This document shows positions 27,463-35,841 of a stretch of 64,000 nucleotides of DNA, piece by piece. The notes beneath the pieces were generated by a model that had not been told where the DNA came from, did no database searches, and saw nothing but the letters and a program-made list of their open reading frames with translations. The DNA is from Methylobacterium organophilum (GTDB lineage Bacteria > Pseudomonadota > Alphaproteobacteria > Rhizobiales > Beijerinckiaceae). The DNA lies in NCBI RefSeq assembly GCF_022179465.1, contig NZ_BPQV01000005.1:248001-312000 (forward strand), in the 5' to 3' direction. A program made the position numbers and the translations under genes. Within the stretch, counting starts at the first letter, position 1, and each line of letters opens with the position of its first letter.

Positions 27463-28026
27463 TCAGGAGCGTCCCGGCAGCGGCTCGGTGAGGAGCCGGT
27501 TCTTCACGACCCAGCGCATGGCGTGGGTCCAGTCGTCGTCGGTGTTGGCTCTTATCACGACGAGGCCGCTGCGCACGACCTTGCCGGTGGCCGAATCCGC
27601 GATGGCGACGTCCAGATTGAAGATCTGGCCCGCGCCCTTCTCGACCGTCGTCGTCACCGCATAGCCGGCGCCGAGCGCCTTGGCGATGTCCGACGCGCAG
27701 CCGTTGCATTTCCACAGGGGCGCCTGCTTCGCAATCTCCTCCTGCTGCGGGGCGAGGTCGACGCTGGCCAGCCCCGCCTTGTCGGACAGGGCCTTGCGCA
27801 ATTCGTCCGTCACCAGGGCGAGGCGCTTCTGCTCGGCGGGCACGGGCTTGCGGCCATAGGCGAGGGAGGGATCGTTCATCTCCGCCGCGAAGACCGCCGC
27901 CTTGCCGCCCTCCCCGGCCGGCGCCTCGGCCCGGACGGGGCCGAGGGGCGCGAGCAGGGCCGGGCCGGCACAGGTGAGGAGCCCGAGCAGGCGCGGGGCG
28001 CGGATTCTCCTGGCACGAACCGTCAT
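27463..28026 (-). CDS. Exported DUF3280/DUF2380-like protein
   Basis: A 187-residue protein with a basic signal peptide (MTVRARRIRAPRLLGLL to GPVRA). The mature domain resembles DUF3280/DUF2380 proteins: FAAEMNDPSLAYG, LALVTDELRKALSD, a Cys pair in WKCNGCASDIAKALGAGYA, and VAIADSATGKVVRSG. Proteins of this kind occur next to PQQ-linked ABC transporter genes in methylotrophs. The ATG at 28026 has GGGAGA 8 bp upstream. It is divergent from lutA across 197 bp and 51 bp upstream of mfnB, so it could be the first gene of that run. Confidence 0.72.
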   Translation of the reverse strand: MTVRARRIRAPRLLGLLTCAGPALLAPLGPVRAEAPAGEGGKAAVFAAEMNDPSLAYGRKPVPAEQKRLALVTDELRKALSDKAGLASVDLAPQQEEIAKQAPLWKCNGCASDIAKALGAGYAVTTTVEKGAGQIFNLDVAIADSATGKVVRSGLVVIRANTDDDWTHAMRWVVKNRLLTEPLPGRS

Positions 28027-28223
28027 GAGCGTCGTCTCCCGGGGGAGGCCGGCTTTTCCTGCGGCCTCTCGTCTCCCCAAGGTCGGGCGCATGGCGGTTT
28101 TGGCAACGCCCGCCGCCTCTGCCTCCCGGGTCGTCGGGTGGTTTTTCCGGGCGAAAAGCTTATGATGCTCTTATGCTTCCGGCGTTGAGGCGGCCGGCGC
28201 AATGTTGCTAGCGTGCCGCCCGC

Positions 28224-29477
28224 ATGCATCATCCTGCCCTTCGCCCCTCCACCCTCGCCCTGTCGCTGATCCTCGCCGCCCCGCTGCCGGCCGGTGCCGC
28301 GCGGGCTCAGGAGAGCCGGGCCGCGGAGGACAAGCCGGCGCCCGGCGCGGAGGCGCCGGCGGCCGGCGGCAGCGACACGCGGATCGGCCTCCTCTACCGG
28401 CCCTTGCCGGCGCCGTCCTCCTACGACGCCGAGGCCGACCCGGAGGATCTCGGCGTCGCCGGGGCGCGGATGGCGGTGAAGGACAACAACACCACCGGCC
28501 GCTTCACCAAGCAGACCTACGCCCTCGACGAGGTGGCTCTCGAAGAGGGCCAGGATGCGGTCGCCGCCGCCAGGGCGCTCGTCGCCAAGGGGGTGAAGTA
28601 TGTCGTGCTGACCCTGCCGGCGGCCGAGGTGCTGGCCGTGGCCGACGCCCTCAAGGGGGAGGGCGCCGTGGTGCTGAATGCCGGGGCGCCGGACGACGCC
28701 CTGCGCGGGGTCGAGTGCCGCGCCAACGTCTTCCACGTGCTGCCGAGCCGGGCCATGCAAACGGATGCACTGGCGCAGTACATGACCCTGATGCGCTGGC
28801 GGAAGATCTTCCTGATCGTGGGTCCGACCGAGCGGGACAAGGCCTATGCCGACGCCCTCAGGAACGCCGCCCGCAAGTTCGGCCTCAAGATCACGGCGGA
28901 GAAGCCCTGGACCTTCGGGCCGCTGGCCAAGGCACGGGGCGACACCCCGACCCGGGCCGAGGCGATGGTCTTCACCCGGGGCCTCGACTACGACATGGCG
29001 GTGGTGGCCGACGAGGAGGGCGACTGGGGCGACTACGTCCCCTACCGCACCGTCGATCCCCGCCCCGTGGCCGGCACGCAGGGGCTGATCGCCACCACCT
29101 GGCATCCGACCCTGGAGACCTGGGGCGCGGCCCAGGCGCAGAACCGCTTCCGCCGCCTCTCGGGCCGGCTGATGCGCCCCCTCGACTACCAGGCCTGGGC
29201 GGCGGTGCGCACGGTGGGCGAGGCGGCGACCCAGAAGAAGTCGACCGACCCGGCGGTGCTCGCCCCCTACCTGACCACGCCCGATTTCTCCCTGCCCGCC
29301 TACAAGGGTGTCAGCCTGACCTACCGCCCCTGGGACCACCAGCTGCGCCAGCCGATCATCGTGGTGCAGCCCAAGGCCATGGTCTCGGTGGCCCCCGAGC
29401 AGGGCTTCATCCACCAGCGCACGCCGCTGGACACCCTGGGCACCGACGAGCCCGAGACGACGTGCAAGTTCAAATGA
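28224..29477 (+). CDS. lutA: ABC transporter periplasmic substrate-binding protein, LutA-like
   Basis: A 417-residue protein with a signal peptide (LALSLILAAPLPAGAARAQ) and a two-lobe periplasmic binding fold of the branched-chain amino acid/PQQ-linked type: TRIGLLYRPLPAPSSYD, GVAGARMAVKDNNTTGRF, KIFLIVGPTERDKAYADAL. It belongs to the PQQ-dependent alcohol ABC binding protein group. Position and order match lutA, first gene of the lanthanide utilization and transport locus of Methylorubrum extorquens. The predicted ligand is a lanthanide or lanthanide-chelator complex (inference from the lut context and from lanM downstream). Confidence 0.82.
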   Translation: MHHPALRPSTLALSLILAAPLPAGAARAQESRAAEDKPAPGAEAPAAGGSDTRIGLLYRPLPAPSSYDAEADPEDLGVAGARMAVKDNNTTGRFTKQTYALDEVALEEGQDAVAAARALVAKGVKYVVLTLPAAEVLAVADALKGEGAVVLNAGAPDDALRGVECRANVFHVLPSRAMQTDALAQYMTLMRWRKIFLIVGPTERDKAYADALRNAARKFGLKITAEKPWTFGPLAKARGDTPTRAEAMVFTRGLDYDMAVVADEEGDWGDYVPYRTVDPRPVAGTQGLIATTWHPTLETWGAAQAQNRFRRLSGRLMRPLDYQAWAAVRTVGEAATQKKSTDPAVLAPYLTTPDFSLPAYKGVSLTYRPWDHQLRQPIIVVQPKAMVSVAPEQGFIHQRTPLDTLGTDEPETTCKFK

Positions 29478-29646
29478 CGGCGGGGCTCTCGCCGGCGCCG
29501 GCCCGATGCGGCAATCGACCGCCTGCGTAAGGGGCGGGGACAGCCCGAATTTTCAGTTTGTGCGGCCCGCCCCGACAGGGCATCCCGCGCGGGACCATTT
29601 CTCGGAGACGGCGCGCGCAAGCGCCGGAACGACAGGGAGGACACGG

Positions 29647-30636
29647 ATGGGCGCTCGCTTCGGGGCGGGAACGGGCTTGGCGGCGCTCGCGGCGGCCTGG
29701 CTCGTCGCGGGCACGGCCGGCGCGCGGGCCGTGACCGCCTACGTCACCAACGAGAAGGCCAATTCGGTCTCCGTGATCGATGTCGGCACCATGACCGTGA
29801 CCGCCACCTGGAAGGTCGGGCGCCGGCCCCGCGGCGTCACCCTCTCGAAGGACGACAAGGAGCTGTTCGTCTGCGCGAGCGACGACGACCGCATCGACGT
29901 GCTCGACACCGCCACGGGTAAGGTGGTCCGCTCCCTGCGCTCCGGCCCCGACCCGGAGCAGTTCATCCTCGATGCCTCGGGCAACCCGCTCTACGTCGCC
30001 AACGAGGACGACAGCCAGGTCACCATCCTCGACATCGAGAAGAACAAGGTCCTCGCCGAGGTGCCGGTGGGCGTCGAGCCGGAGGGCATGGGCCTCTCGC
30101 CGGACGGCAAGATCCTGGTGAACACCTCCGAAACCACCAACATGGCCCATTTCATCGACACCAAGACCTTCCAGGTGATCGACAATGTGCTGGTGGATGC
30201 GCGGCCGCGCTTCGCCGAGTTCTCCGGCGACGGCAAGACGCTCTGGGTCTCGGCCGAGGTCGGCGGCACGGTCTCGGTGATCGATGTCGGCACCCGCAAG
30301 GTCATCAAGAAGATCACCTTCAAGATCCCGAGCGTGACCGACGAGCAGATCCAGCCGGTCGGCGTGCGCCTGACCAAGGACGGCGCCAAGGCCTTCGTCG
30401 CCCTGGGCCCGGCCAACCGCGTCGCCGTGATCGACACCAAGACCTACGAGGTGCTGAAATACCTGCCCGTGGGCCAGCGGGTCTGGCAGCTCGCCTTCAC
30501 CCCGGACGAGAAGCAGCTCTACACGACCAACGGCACCTCGAACGACGTCTCCGTGATCGACGTGGAGAACCTCAAGGTGGTCAAGAGCATCCCCGTCGGC
30601 CTGCTGCCCTGGGGCGTGGCGATCACGAAGAAGTAA
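29647..30636 (+). CDS. lutB: Periplasmic YVTN beta-propeller, LutB-like
   Basis: A 329-residue exported protein. AGGGAGG precedes the ATG at 29647. A signal peptide (GLAALAAAWLVAGTAGARA) is followed by about seven YVTN repeats (TAYVTNEKANSVSVIDVGT, LYVANEDDSQVTILDI, LYTTNGTSNDVSVIDVEN). It matches the PQQ-linked ABC-associated repeat protein family and the second gene of the lut order. Its job in lanthanide handling is unknown; propellers may scaffold or deliver cargo to a PQQ dehydrogenase. Confidence 0.82.
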   Translation: MGARFGAGTGLAALAAAWLVAGTAGARAVTAYVTNEKANSVSVIDVGTMTVTATWKVGRRPRGVTLSKDDKELFVCASDDDRIDVLDTATGKVVRSLRSGPDPEQFILDASGNPLYVANEDDSQVTILDIEKNKVLAEVPVGVEPEGMGLSPDGKILVNTSETTNMAHFIDTKTFQVIDNVLVDARPRFAEFSGDGKTLWVSAEVGGTVSVIDVGTRKVIKKITFKIPSVTDEQIQPVGVRLTKDGAKAFVALGPANRVAVIDTKTYEVLKYLPVGQRVWQLAFTPDEKQLYTTNGTSNDVSVIDVENLKVVKSIPVGLLPWGVAITKK

Positions 30637-30692
30637 TTCCCGACCAGAACGGCACGGACCGCCGGGCAACGGCGGCGGAGGAGGAAACGGAC

Positions 30693-31127
30693 ATGACACG
30701 GATGATGCGGGCCGCCCTGTCGGCCGCGGCCCTGATGCTCGCCGCCGCCCCGGCGGGCGCCCTCGACCTGACCAAGAAGCGCCAGAACCTGCCCGACCTC
30801 GTGCTCGGCAACGAGGAGGGCAACGACTTCGTGGTCGAGAACAAGGACATCGAGCTCGAGGCCGGCAAGGCCTATCGCCTGCGCATCGTCGCCAAGGGGC
30901 GGCAGGAATACAAGTTCTACGCGCCGGAGTTCTTCCGCTACATCTGGTTCAACCAGATCGTGATCGAGCACAAGGAGATCCATGGCGGCGGCGCGCCCGA
31001 TCACCTCGAATTCGACGATCCGGGCGAGATCGCCCTCGAATTCGTCGCGATCAAGCCCGGCACCTACAAGTGGTACGCCCAGGGCCTCGAGGACAAAGGC
31101 CTGACCGGCACGATCTCGGTGAAGTGA
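30693..31127 (+). CDS. lutC: Small periplasmic cupredoxin-fold protein, LutC-like
   Basis: A 144-residue exported protein (signal ending APAGA) with a cupredoxin-like beta sandwich (DIELEAGKAYRLRIVAKG, GEIALEFVAIKPGTYKWYAQ). It has no cysteine, so a type 1 copper site is not possible. Instead the centre is rich in acidic residues and His (IVIEHKEIHGGGAPDHLEFD). It is third in the lut order, with GGAGGAGG before the ATG. Its stop lies 2 bp from the start of the next gene. Confidence 0.78.
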   Translation: MTRMMRAALSAAALMLAAAPAGALDLTKKRQNLPDLVLGNEEGNDFVVENKDIELEAGKAYRLRIVAKGRQEYKFYAPEFFRYIWFNQIVIEHKEIHGGGAPDHLEFDDPGEIALEFVAIKPGTYKWYAQGLEDKGLTGTISVK

Positions 31128-31129
31128 GC

Positions 31130-31396
31130 ATGCGCAGCCTGCCCCGACCCGCCCTCCTGGCCGCGACCCTTCTGGGCGCGGCCCTCCTCCTCGCCGGACC
31201 GGCCCGCGCCGACGACAAGGCGGCCTGCGCCGACGGCATCGGCCTGATCGAGGCCGAGATCGCCAAGGCGCCCCCGGAGCCGGTGCTCGCCAAGCTGAAG
31301 AAGGCCCTGCGGGTCGCCCGGCGCGAGCAGGGGGAGGGCGAGTTCGACGAGTGCCTCGACGCCGTGGGCGACGCCAAGAGGGCGCTGCCGAAATGA
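31130..31396 (+). CDS. lutD: Small exported protein, LutD-like
   Basis: An 88-residue protein with a signal peptide (RPALLAATLLGAALLLAGPARA). The mature region is short and helical with two Cys (CADGIGLIEAEI and DECLDAVGDAKRA), which could form a disulfide. It is fourth in the lut order. Its TGA overlaps the ATG of the ATPase gene (ATGA). No domain is recognised. Confidence 0.72.
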   Translation: MRSLPRPALLAATLLGAALLLAGPARADDKAACADGIGLIEAEIAKAPPEPVLAKLKKALRVARREQGEGEFDECLDAVGDAKRALPK

Positions 31397-32130
31397 GCGC
31401 CGCCCTCGACGTCGCGCATGTGAGCCACCGCTTCGGCCAGCGCGCGGCCTTGTCCGACGTGTCGCTCGCGGTGGAGCGCGGGCGCTTCATGGCGCTGCTC
31501 GGCCCCAACGGCGCGGGCAAGACCACGCTGTTCTCGGTGATCACGCGGCTCTACAACAACCAGGAGGGCCGGGTCGCGATCTTCGGCCATCCCCTCGACC
31601 GGGAGCCCTCGCGGGCGCTCGCCCGGCTCGGCGTGGTCTTCCAGGCCCGCACCCTCGACACCGACCTCACCGTCGCGCAGAACCTCCACTATCACGCGAG
31701 CCTGCACGGCATCGGCCGGCGGGCGGCGCGGGCGCGCATCGAGCAGCTTCTCGCCCGGGTCGGCCTCGCCGAGCGGCGCGACGACAAGATCCGCACCCTC
31801 TCGGGCGGCCAGTCCCGGCGCATCGAGATCGCCCGCTCCCTGATCCACGAGCCGCGCCTGCTGCTCCTCGACGAGCCCACCGTCGGCCTCGACCTCGAAT
31901 CCCGCGCCGACATCGTCGGCATCGTACGGGCCCTGGTGCGGGAGGAGGGGCTCTCCGTGCTCTGGGCGACCCACATCTTCGAGGAGATCGCCCCCGAGGA
32001 CGAGGCCGTGGTCCTGCATCGCGGCCGCATCGTCGCCCGCGGCCGGGCCGGGGCGATCGGCACCCCCGGCGAGACCCTGGAAGCCGCCTTCCGCCGCCTC
32101 GTGGCCGAACCCGCAAAGGCCGCCGCATGA
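31393..32130 (+). CDS. lutE: ABC transporter ATPase, LutE-like
   Basis: A 245-residue ATPase with Walker [10 protein letters not shown], signature LSGGQSRRIEIA, Walker B LLLLDEPTVGLD and an H loop in WATHIFEE. It belongs to the PQQ-dependent alcohol ABC ATPase group and energises the permease encoded next. ATGA overlaps link it to both neighbours, so LutD, LutE and LutF are translationally coupled. Confidence 0.88.
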   Translation: MSAALDVAHVSHRFGQRAALSDVSLAVERGRFMALLGPNGAGKTTLFSVITRLYNNQEGRVAIFGHPLDREPSRALARLGVVFQARTLDTDLTVAQNLHYHASLHGIGRRAARARIEQLLARVGLAERRDDKIRTLSGGQSRRIEIARSLIHEPRLLLLDEPTVGLDLESRADIVGIVRALVREEGLSVLWATHIFEEIAPEDEAVVLHRGRIVARGRAGAIGTPGETLEAAFRRLVAEPAKAAA

Positions 32131-33020
32131 GCCGTTCCCCCACCCCCGCCGTCGCGAGCGGCGCCGAGGCGGGCGCCCGGCCCGTGCCCCATGCCGGACG
32201 GCTCGACGCGGTCGGCTACGGCATCGCCCTGGGCGGCATCGTGCGCCGGGAATTGCTGCGCTTCTTCAACCAGAAGGAGCGGTTCTTCTCGGCCCTGGTG
32301 CGCCCGCTCGTCTGGCTGTTCATCTTCGCCGCCGGCTTCCGCAACACGCTGGGCGTCTCGATCACGCCGCCCTACGAGACCTACGTGCTCTACGAGGTCT
32401 ACGTGGTGCCCGGCCTCGCCGTGATGATCCAGCTCTTCAACGGCATGCAATCCTCGCTCTCGATGGTCTACGACCGCGAGGTCGGCTCGATGAAGGTGCT
32501 GCTCACCTCGCCCTATCCGCGCTGGACGCTGCTCTTCGCCAAGCTGATCGCCGGCGTCTGCGTCTCCATCGTGCAGGCCTATACCTTCCTCGCGGTGGCC
32601 TCTTTCTGGGAGACCGACATCCCGCCGCTCGGCTACCTGACGGCCCTGCCGGCCTTCCTGGCGGCGGGCATGATGCTCGGCGCCATCGGCCTGTTCCTGT
32701 CCTCCCTGGTGCGGCAGCTCGAGAACTTCGCGAGCGTGATGAACTTCGTGATCTTCCCGATGTTCTTTGCCTCTTCCGCCCTATATCCCCTCTGGCGGAT
32801 CCGGGAATCGAGCGAGACGCTGTACTGGATCTGCGAGGCCAACCCGTTCACGCACGCGGTCGAGCTGGTCCGCTTCGCCCTCTACGTGAAGTTCGAGCCG
32901 CTCGCCTGCGCCGTCGTGGTCGGCACCACGCTCGCCTTCTTCACGCTCGCCGTCATCGCCTACGACCCCGGCCGCGGCCTCATGGCCCGGCGCGGCGGCC
33001 CGGCGGGCGAACCGAACTGA
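32127..33020 (+). CDS. lutF: ABC-2 type permease, LutF-like
   Basis: A 297-residue inner-membrane protein with six predicted helices of the ABC-2 type (LVWLFIFAAGF, AVMIQLFNGMQSSLSMVYD, MMLGAIGLFLSSLVRQ, ASVMNFVIFPMFFASSALYP). It falls in the PedC-like permease group linked to PQQ-dependent alcohol metabolism. With LutE and LutA it would form the inner-membrane lanthanide transporter. An ABC-2 permease is more usual in exporters, so combining it with a binding protein is a peculiarity of this family. Confidence 0.86.
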   Translation: MSRSPTPAVASGAEAGARPVPHAGRLDAVGYGIALGGIVRRELLRFFNQKERFFSALVRPLVWLFIFAAGFRNTLGVSITPPYETYVLYEVYVVPGLAVMIQLFNGMQSSLSMVYDREVGSMKVLLTSPYPRWTLLFAKLIAGVCVSIVQAYTFLAVASFWETDIPPLGYLTALPAFLAAGMMLGAIGLFLSSLVRQLENFASVMNFVIFPMFFASSALYPLWRIRESSETLYWICEANPFTHAVELVRFALYVKFEPLACAVVVGTTLAFFTLAVIAYDPGRGLMARRGGPAGEPN

Positions 33021-33032
33021 GAGACCCCCGGG

Positions 33033-33671
33033 ATGCTCCGCCTTCTGTCCCCCGCCCGCCTCGCGCCCCTCCTCGCCCTCGCCCTGGCCGGGCCGGCCCT
33101 CGCCCAGCCCAAGGCCGACCCGGACTGGCCCTGCGCCCAGCGCAAGGTGACCACCCTCGGCTACGGCTCGTTCTGGACCGGTCCCGACCTCGCCGAGGCC
33201 GGCGAATGGGGCAACGACCGCGAGGTGGCCCAGCTCGCCCGCAAGATCGCCTCCCGCCGCACGGAGCTGAGCGAGGTCGACGGCCTCCTCGACGAGTTCC
33301 TCGCCAAGAGCGGGGGCGACAAGGCCGAGAAGGACAAGCGCCTCACCCGCCTCTTCGCCGGCGTGTTCGAGGTGATCAACGGCGAGCGCAACACCGTGAT
33401 CAGCGGCATCACCCGCTACGCCCAGGGCCAGCGCCGGCTCGCCGAGCGCATCCGCGACGAGGCCGACAAGGTCAGCGCCGCCAAGGACAGCCCGGACAGC
33501 GACCCGACCAAGGTCTCCTCCAAGGAGACTGCCGACCTCGAGAGCGCCTTCAACTGGGACCGGCGCATCTTCCAGGAGCGCAGCCAGTCGGTCTCCTATG
33601 TCTGCGAGGTGCCGACCCTGCTGGAGCAGCGCCTCGGCGAGATCGCCCGGAAGATTCAGGCGAAGCTCTAA
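33033..33671 (+). CDS. lutG: Exported helical protein, LutG-like
   Basis: A 212-residue protein with a signal peptide (RLAPLLALALAGPALAQ). A Cys near the mature N terminus (DWPCAQRKVTTLGYGSFWTG) and another in YVCEVPTLLEQ may pair. Most of the rest is amphipathic helix (EVAQLARKIASRRTELSEVD). It is the seventh and last gene of the plus-strand run here, in the position of lutG. Its function is unknown. Confidence 0.75.
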   Translation: MLRLLSPARLAPLLALALAGPALAQPKADPDWPCAQRKVTTLGYGSFWTGPDLAEAGEWGNDREVAQLARKIASRRTELSEVDGLLDEFLAKSGGDKAEKDKRLTRLFAGVFEVINGERNTVISGITRYAQGQRRLAERIRDEADKVSAAKDSPDSDPTKVSSKETADLESAFNWDRRIFQERSQSVSYVCEVPTLLEQRLGEIARKIQAKL

Positions 33672-34017
33672 CCCCTTCGGAAGCCTCGATCGCAGGCAGC
33701 GCGGGACCCGGCGGGTCCGGCGCCGCTTCGCCCTGCGCCGCCAGAACCGGAAGCCAGGCCCGGTAGCCAAGCCCGGAGGCCAAGCCCCTTGGCGTCCGCG
33801 AGGACGGAGCGGCCCCGGAGAGAGCGCCCCGAAACGGCATCATTCTTCACAAAGTTACCCCGTGGGCATTGCCAAATTATCCCGGGACGGTTAGGCAAGC
33901 GACACAGGAAGACCCAAGTCCCCCCAGGCCCTTCCACGGCCCCTGCGCCTTCCTGATCCCCTCGCTGACCGGCGGCGGCTCCTCGGCTGCGGCTGCTCTC
34001 ACGGAGACTTCCACGAC
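33672..34017. other. 346-bp gap between lutG and lanM with no gene (lutH missing)
   Basis: In the described lut locus a TonB-dependent receptor gene (lutH, well over 2 kb) lies between lutG and lanM. Here the interval has no coding potential in the expected direction and no TonB-receptor fragment. It holds a weak GC inverted repeat (ggaccc/gggtcc region near 33705-33720) and an AT-richer patch at about 33840-33895 (aaagttacccc, ccaaattatccc), which is the likely lanM promoter area. No clear -35/-10 pair is called. Confidence 0.7.
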
Positions 34018-34428
34018 ATGGCTTCCCGGTTCTCCCGCCTCGCCTTCGCCGCGCTTCTCGGCCTCTCCTCCGCCGCCCTGGTCGCCGCCGCGGCCGAAGC
34101 CAAGCCCGCCGCCGCCATCGCCGCCTTCGACCCGGACAACGACGGCACCATCGACCTCAAGGAGGCACAGGCCGCCGCCGCCGCGACCTTCGACGGCCTC
34201 GATCCGGACAAGGACGGCACCCTGGACGCCAAGGAGCTCAAGGGCCGCGTCTCCAAGAAGGAGCTGAAGGCGGCCGATCCGGATTCCGACGGCACCCTCG
34301 ACAAGAACGAGTACCTCGCCCTGGTCGCCGCCCGCTTCCAGGCCGCCGAGCCCGACAACGACGGCACCATCGACGCCAAGGAGCTGGCGAGCCCGGCCGG
34401 CAAGAAGCTGCTCAAGCTCATGAAGTGA
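34018..34428 (+). CDS. lanM: Lanmodulin, periplasmic lanthanide-binding EF-hand protein
   Basis: A 136-residue protein with a signal peptide (RLAFAALLGLSSAALVAAAA, cut near AEA) and four EF-hand loops: DPDNDGTIDLKE (38-49), DPDKDGTLDAKE (62-73), DPDSDGTLDKNE (87-98) and EPDNDGTIDAKE (111-122). Proline at loop position 2 in all four and only 12-13 residues between loops are the hallmarks of lanmodulin, which binds lanthanides with picomolar affinity instead of calcium. Loop 4 begins with Glu rather than the Asp of loops 1-3 or the Asn I recall in M. extorquens, which may change its metal preference. Placement after the lut-type genes matches the known locus. A terminator follows. Confidence 0.93.
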   Translation: MASRFSRLAFAALLGLSSAALVAAAAEAKPAAAIAAFDPDNDGTIDLKEAQAAAAATFDGLDPDKDGTLDAKELKGRVSKKELKAADPDSDGTLDKNEYLALVAARFQAAEPDNDGTIDAKELASPAGKKLLKLMK

Positions 34429-34460
34429 GCCGTTCCGCCCTCACTGCGGAGAACGGCGCG

Positions 34461-34498
34461 GGGCGCGGATCCGAGAGGGTCCGCGCCCTTCCTGTTTT
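34461..34498 (+). terminator. Terminator downstream of lanM
   Basis: gggcgcgga-t-cc pairs with ggtccgcgccc (one bulged base) around a 4-5-base loop, followed by ttcctgtttt. Confidence 0.75.
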
Positions 34499-34679
34499 CG
34501 CCTCCCGCCGGCGGCCGACGAGAGGGGATCGCGCGACCTTCAGAACTTAATAAGGGCAAGGTGGGCGGGGCAGCATGCGGAATCCTTCGACTCGAGGATC
34601 TTCGGGCGATAGGACTCCCGGCGAACGAGAGGCCGATCGCGGCCCGAAACGCCCCAGGGCAGGAAACACCGGTCTCCCG

Positions 34680-35048
34680 ATGAACCATCTCTTTGCCGCC
34701 GCCGCGCTCCTCGCGAGCCTGAGCGCCTCCCAGGCCCTGGCGGAGACGGCCCCCGGGCCCGGTCCCCAGCCCGCCGCGGACAAGCGCAACAACGCCGCCA
34801 AGATCGCCGGCCTTGCCGGCTTCGTGAACCTGTCCTGCCCGACCCTGCGCACCGACACGGCCCGCCTGAAGAGCACGGTCACGGCGATGGGCGTCTCCCT
34901 GGAGGAGCTGGAGCAGGGCGAGCTGCGCCTGCGCGCCCAATCCTACATCGAGGCTTACCGGAAGGACGTCGAGGCGAGCTGCAAGCGGGCGGCGGAGCTG
35001 TTCGGCGCGGAGGGCAGGGTCGTGCCGGGCCTGTTCGTCGCCCGGTAG
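34680..35048 (+). CDS. Small exported hypothetical protein
   Basis: A 122-residue protein with a signal peptide (MNHLFAAAALLASLSASQAL, cut after ALA). The mature part has two Cys (VNLSCPTLRTD and EASCKRAAELFG) and helices. No family is recognised. It lies 251 bp after lanM and its terminator, in the position of the exported-protein gene that follows lanM in M. extorquens (recalled, not checked). An upstream in-frame ATG at 34575 is less likely because it would bury the signal peptide. Confidence 0.65.
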   Translation: MNHLFAAAALLASLSASQALAETAPGPGPQPAADKRNNAAKIAGLAGFVNLSCPTLRTDTARLKSTVTAMGVSLEELEQGELRLRAQSYIEAYRKDVEASCKRAAELFGAEGRVVPGLFVAR

Positions 35049-35240
35049 GGCGTCGTCTCGGGGCGCCTCGGCGCCCGCAAGGATCCGCAAGTCCCCGTGA
35101 TTCCGCGCAAGAGGGCAGAACAGCAAGCCGCGTGCGAAACGGCACGTCGGCCCTGCAAGCGGCTTCCTATCTCACGGTCACCACAAGATGACACGGCCCC
35201 CGAACAAGACGGAGACCGCGCCAGACGAAAGGAAAGACCG

Positions 35241-35525
35241 ATGAATACTCGTCTTGCATCCGTCGCTGCTGCGCTCGCCCTGAGCCTCGCCCTTCCCGCC
35301 TCCTCCGCCTTCGCCCAGAGCTATACGGCTCCGGCCGGCATCCCCACGGGTGCCACCGTCGCGACCGGCGACGTGCTGACCACGGGCTCGATCGGCCCGC
35401 GGGGCGGCTGGGGTCTCAGCCGGACCCAGCGCGCCATCGACAGCTCCGCCAAGGGCGGCAACGCCGCCCAGCCGAACTTCCTGGTGCCCCAGTACGGCAA
35501 CACCGCCGGCGGCCCGGCGCAGTAA
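35241..35525 (+). CDS. Small secreted hypothetical protein
   Basis: A 94-residue protein with an excellent signal peptide (MNTRLASVAAALALSLALPA to SAFAQ), AAGGAAAG before the ATG, and a terminator directly after. The mature part is Gly/Thr/Ser-rich and low in structure (GDVLTTGSIGPRGGWG). No domain is recognised. Confidence 0.7.
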   Translation: MNTRLASVAAALALSLALPASSAFAQSYTAPAGIPTGATVATGDVLTTGSIGPRGGWGLSRTQRAIDSSAKGGNAAQPNFLVPQYGNTAGGPAQ

Positions 35526-35551
35526 CCCCACCTCCTCACGGAAGGTCCCGG

Positions 35552-35578
35552 ACGGCGGAGCGCGCGCTCCGCCGTTTT
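35552..35578 (+). terminator. Rho-independent terminator
   Basis: A perfect 10-bp stem acggcggagc / gctccgccgt with loop gcgc, followed by TTTT. Confidence 0.85.
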
Positions 35579-35841
35579 GCGTTGCGCGCCAGGGTCTTGC
35601 GACACGTTTTCGTGAGGCGGGCGGGATGGGCCTCCTGCCCCGAATCCGTCGCATTCGGGTCAGGATCGGTTCACCCGGGCGGGTCCACTCTGCTGGACAA
35701 GCCCGGCCGGCTCCCCGCCGGAAGGGCGTGAGCCCCGGGCCCGCTCCAGGGTCCGAGGCTCGAGGATGTCGTTCCGCACCGGCCCTCTCCGGGAGGAGGC
35801 TTCCCTCTCCGGGTCGGTGCTCCAGCGTAGGAGATCACGTC

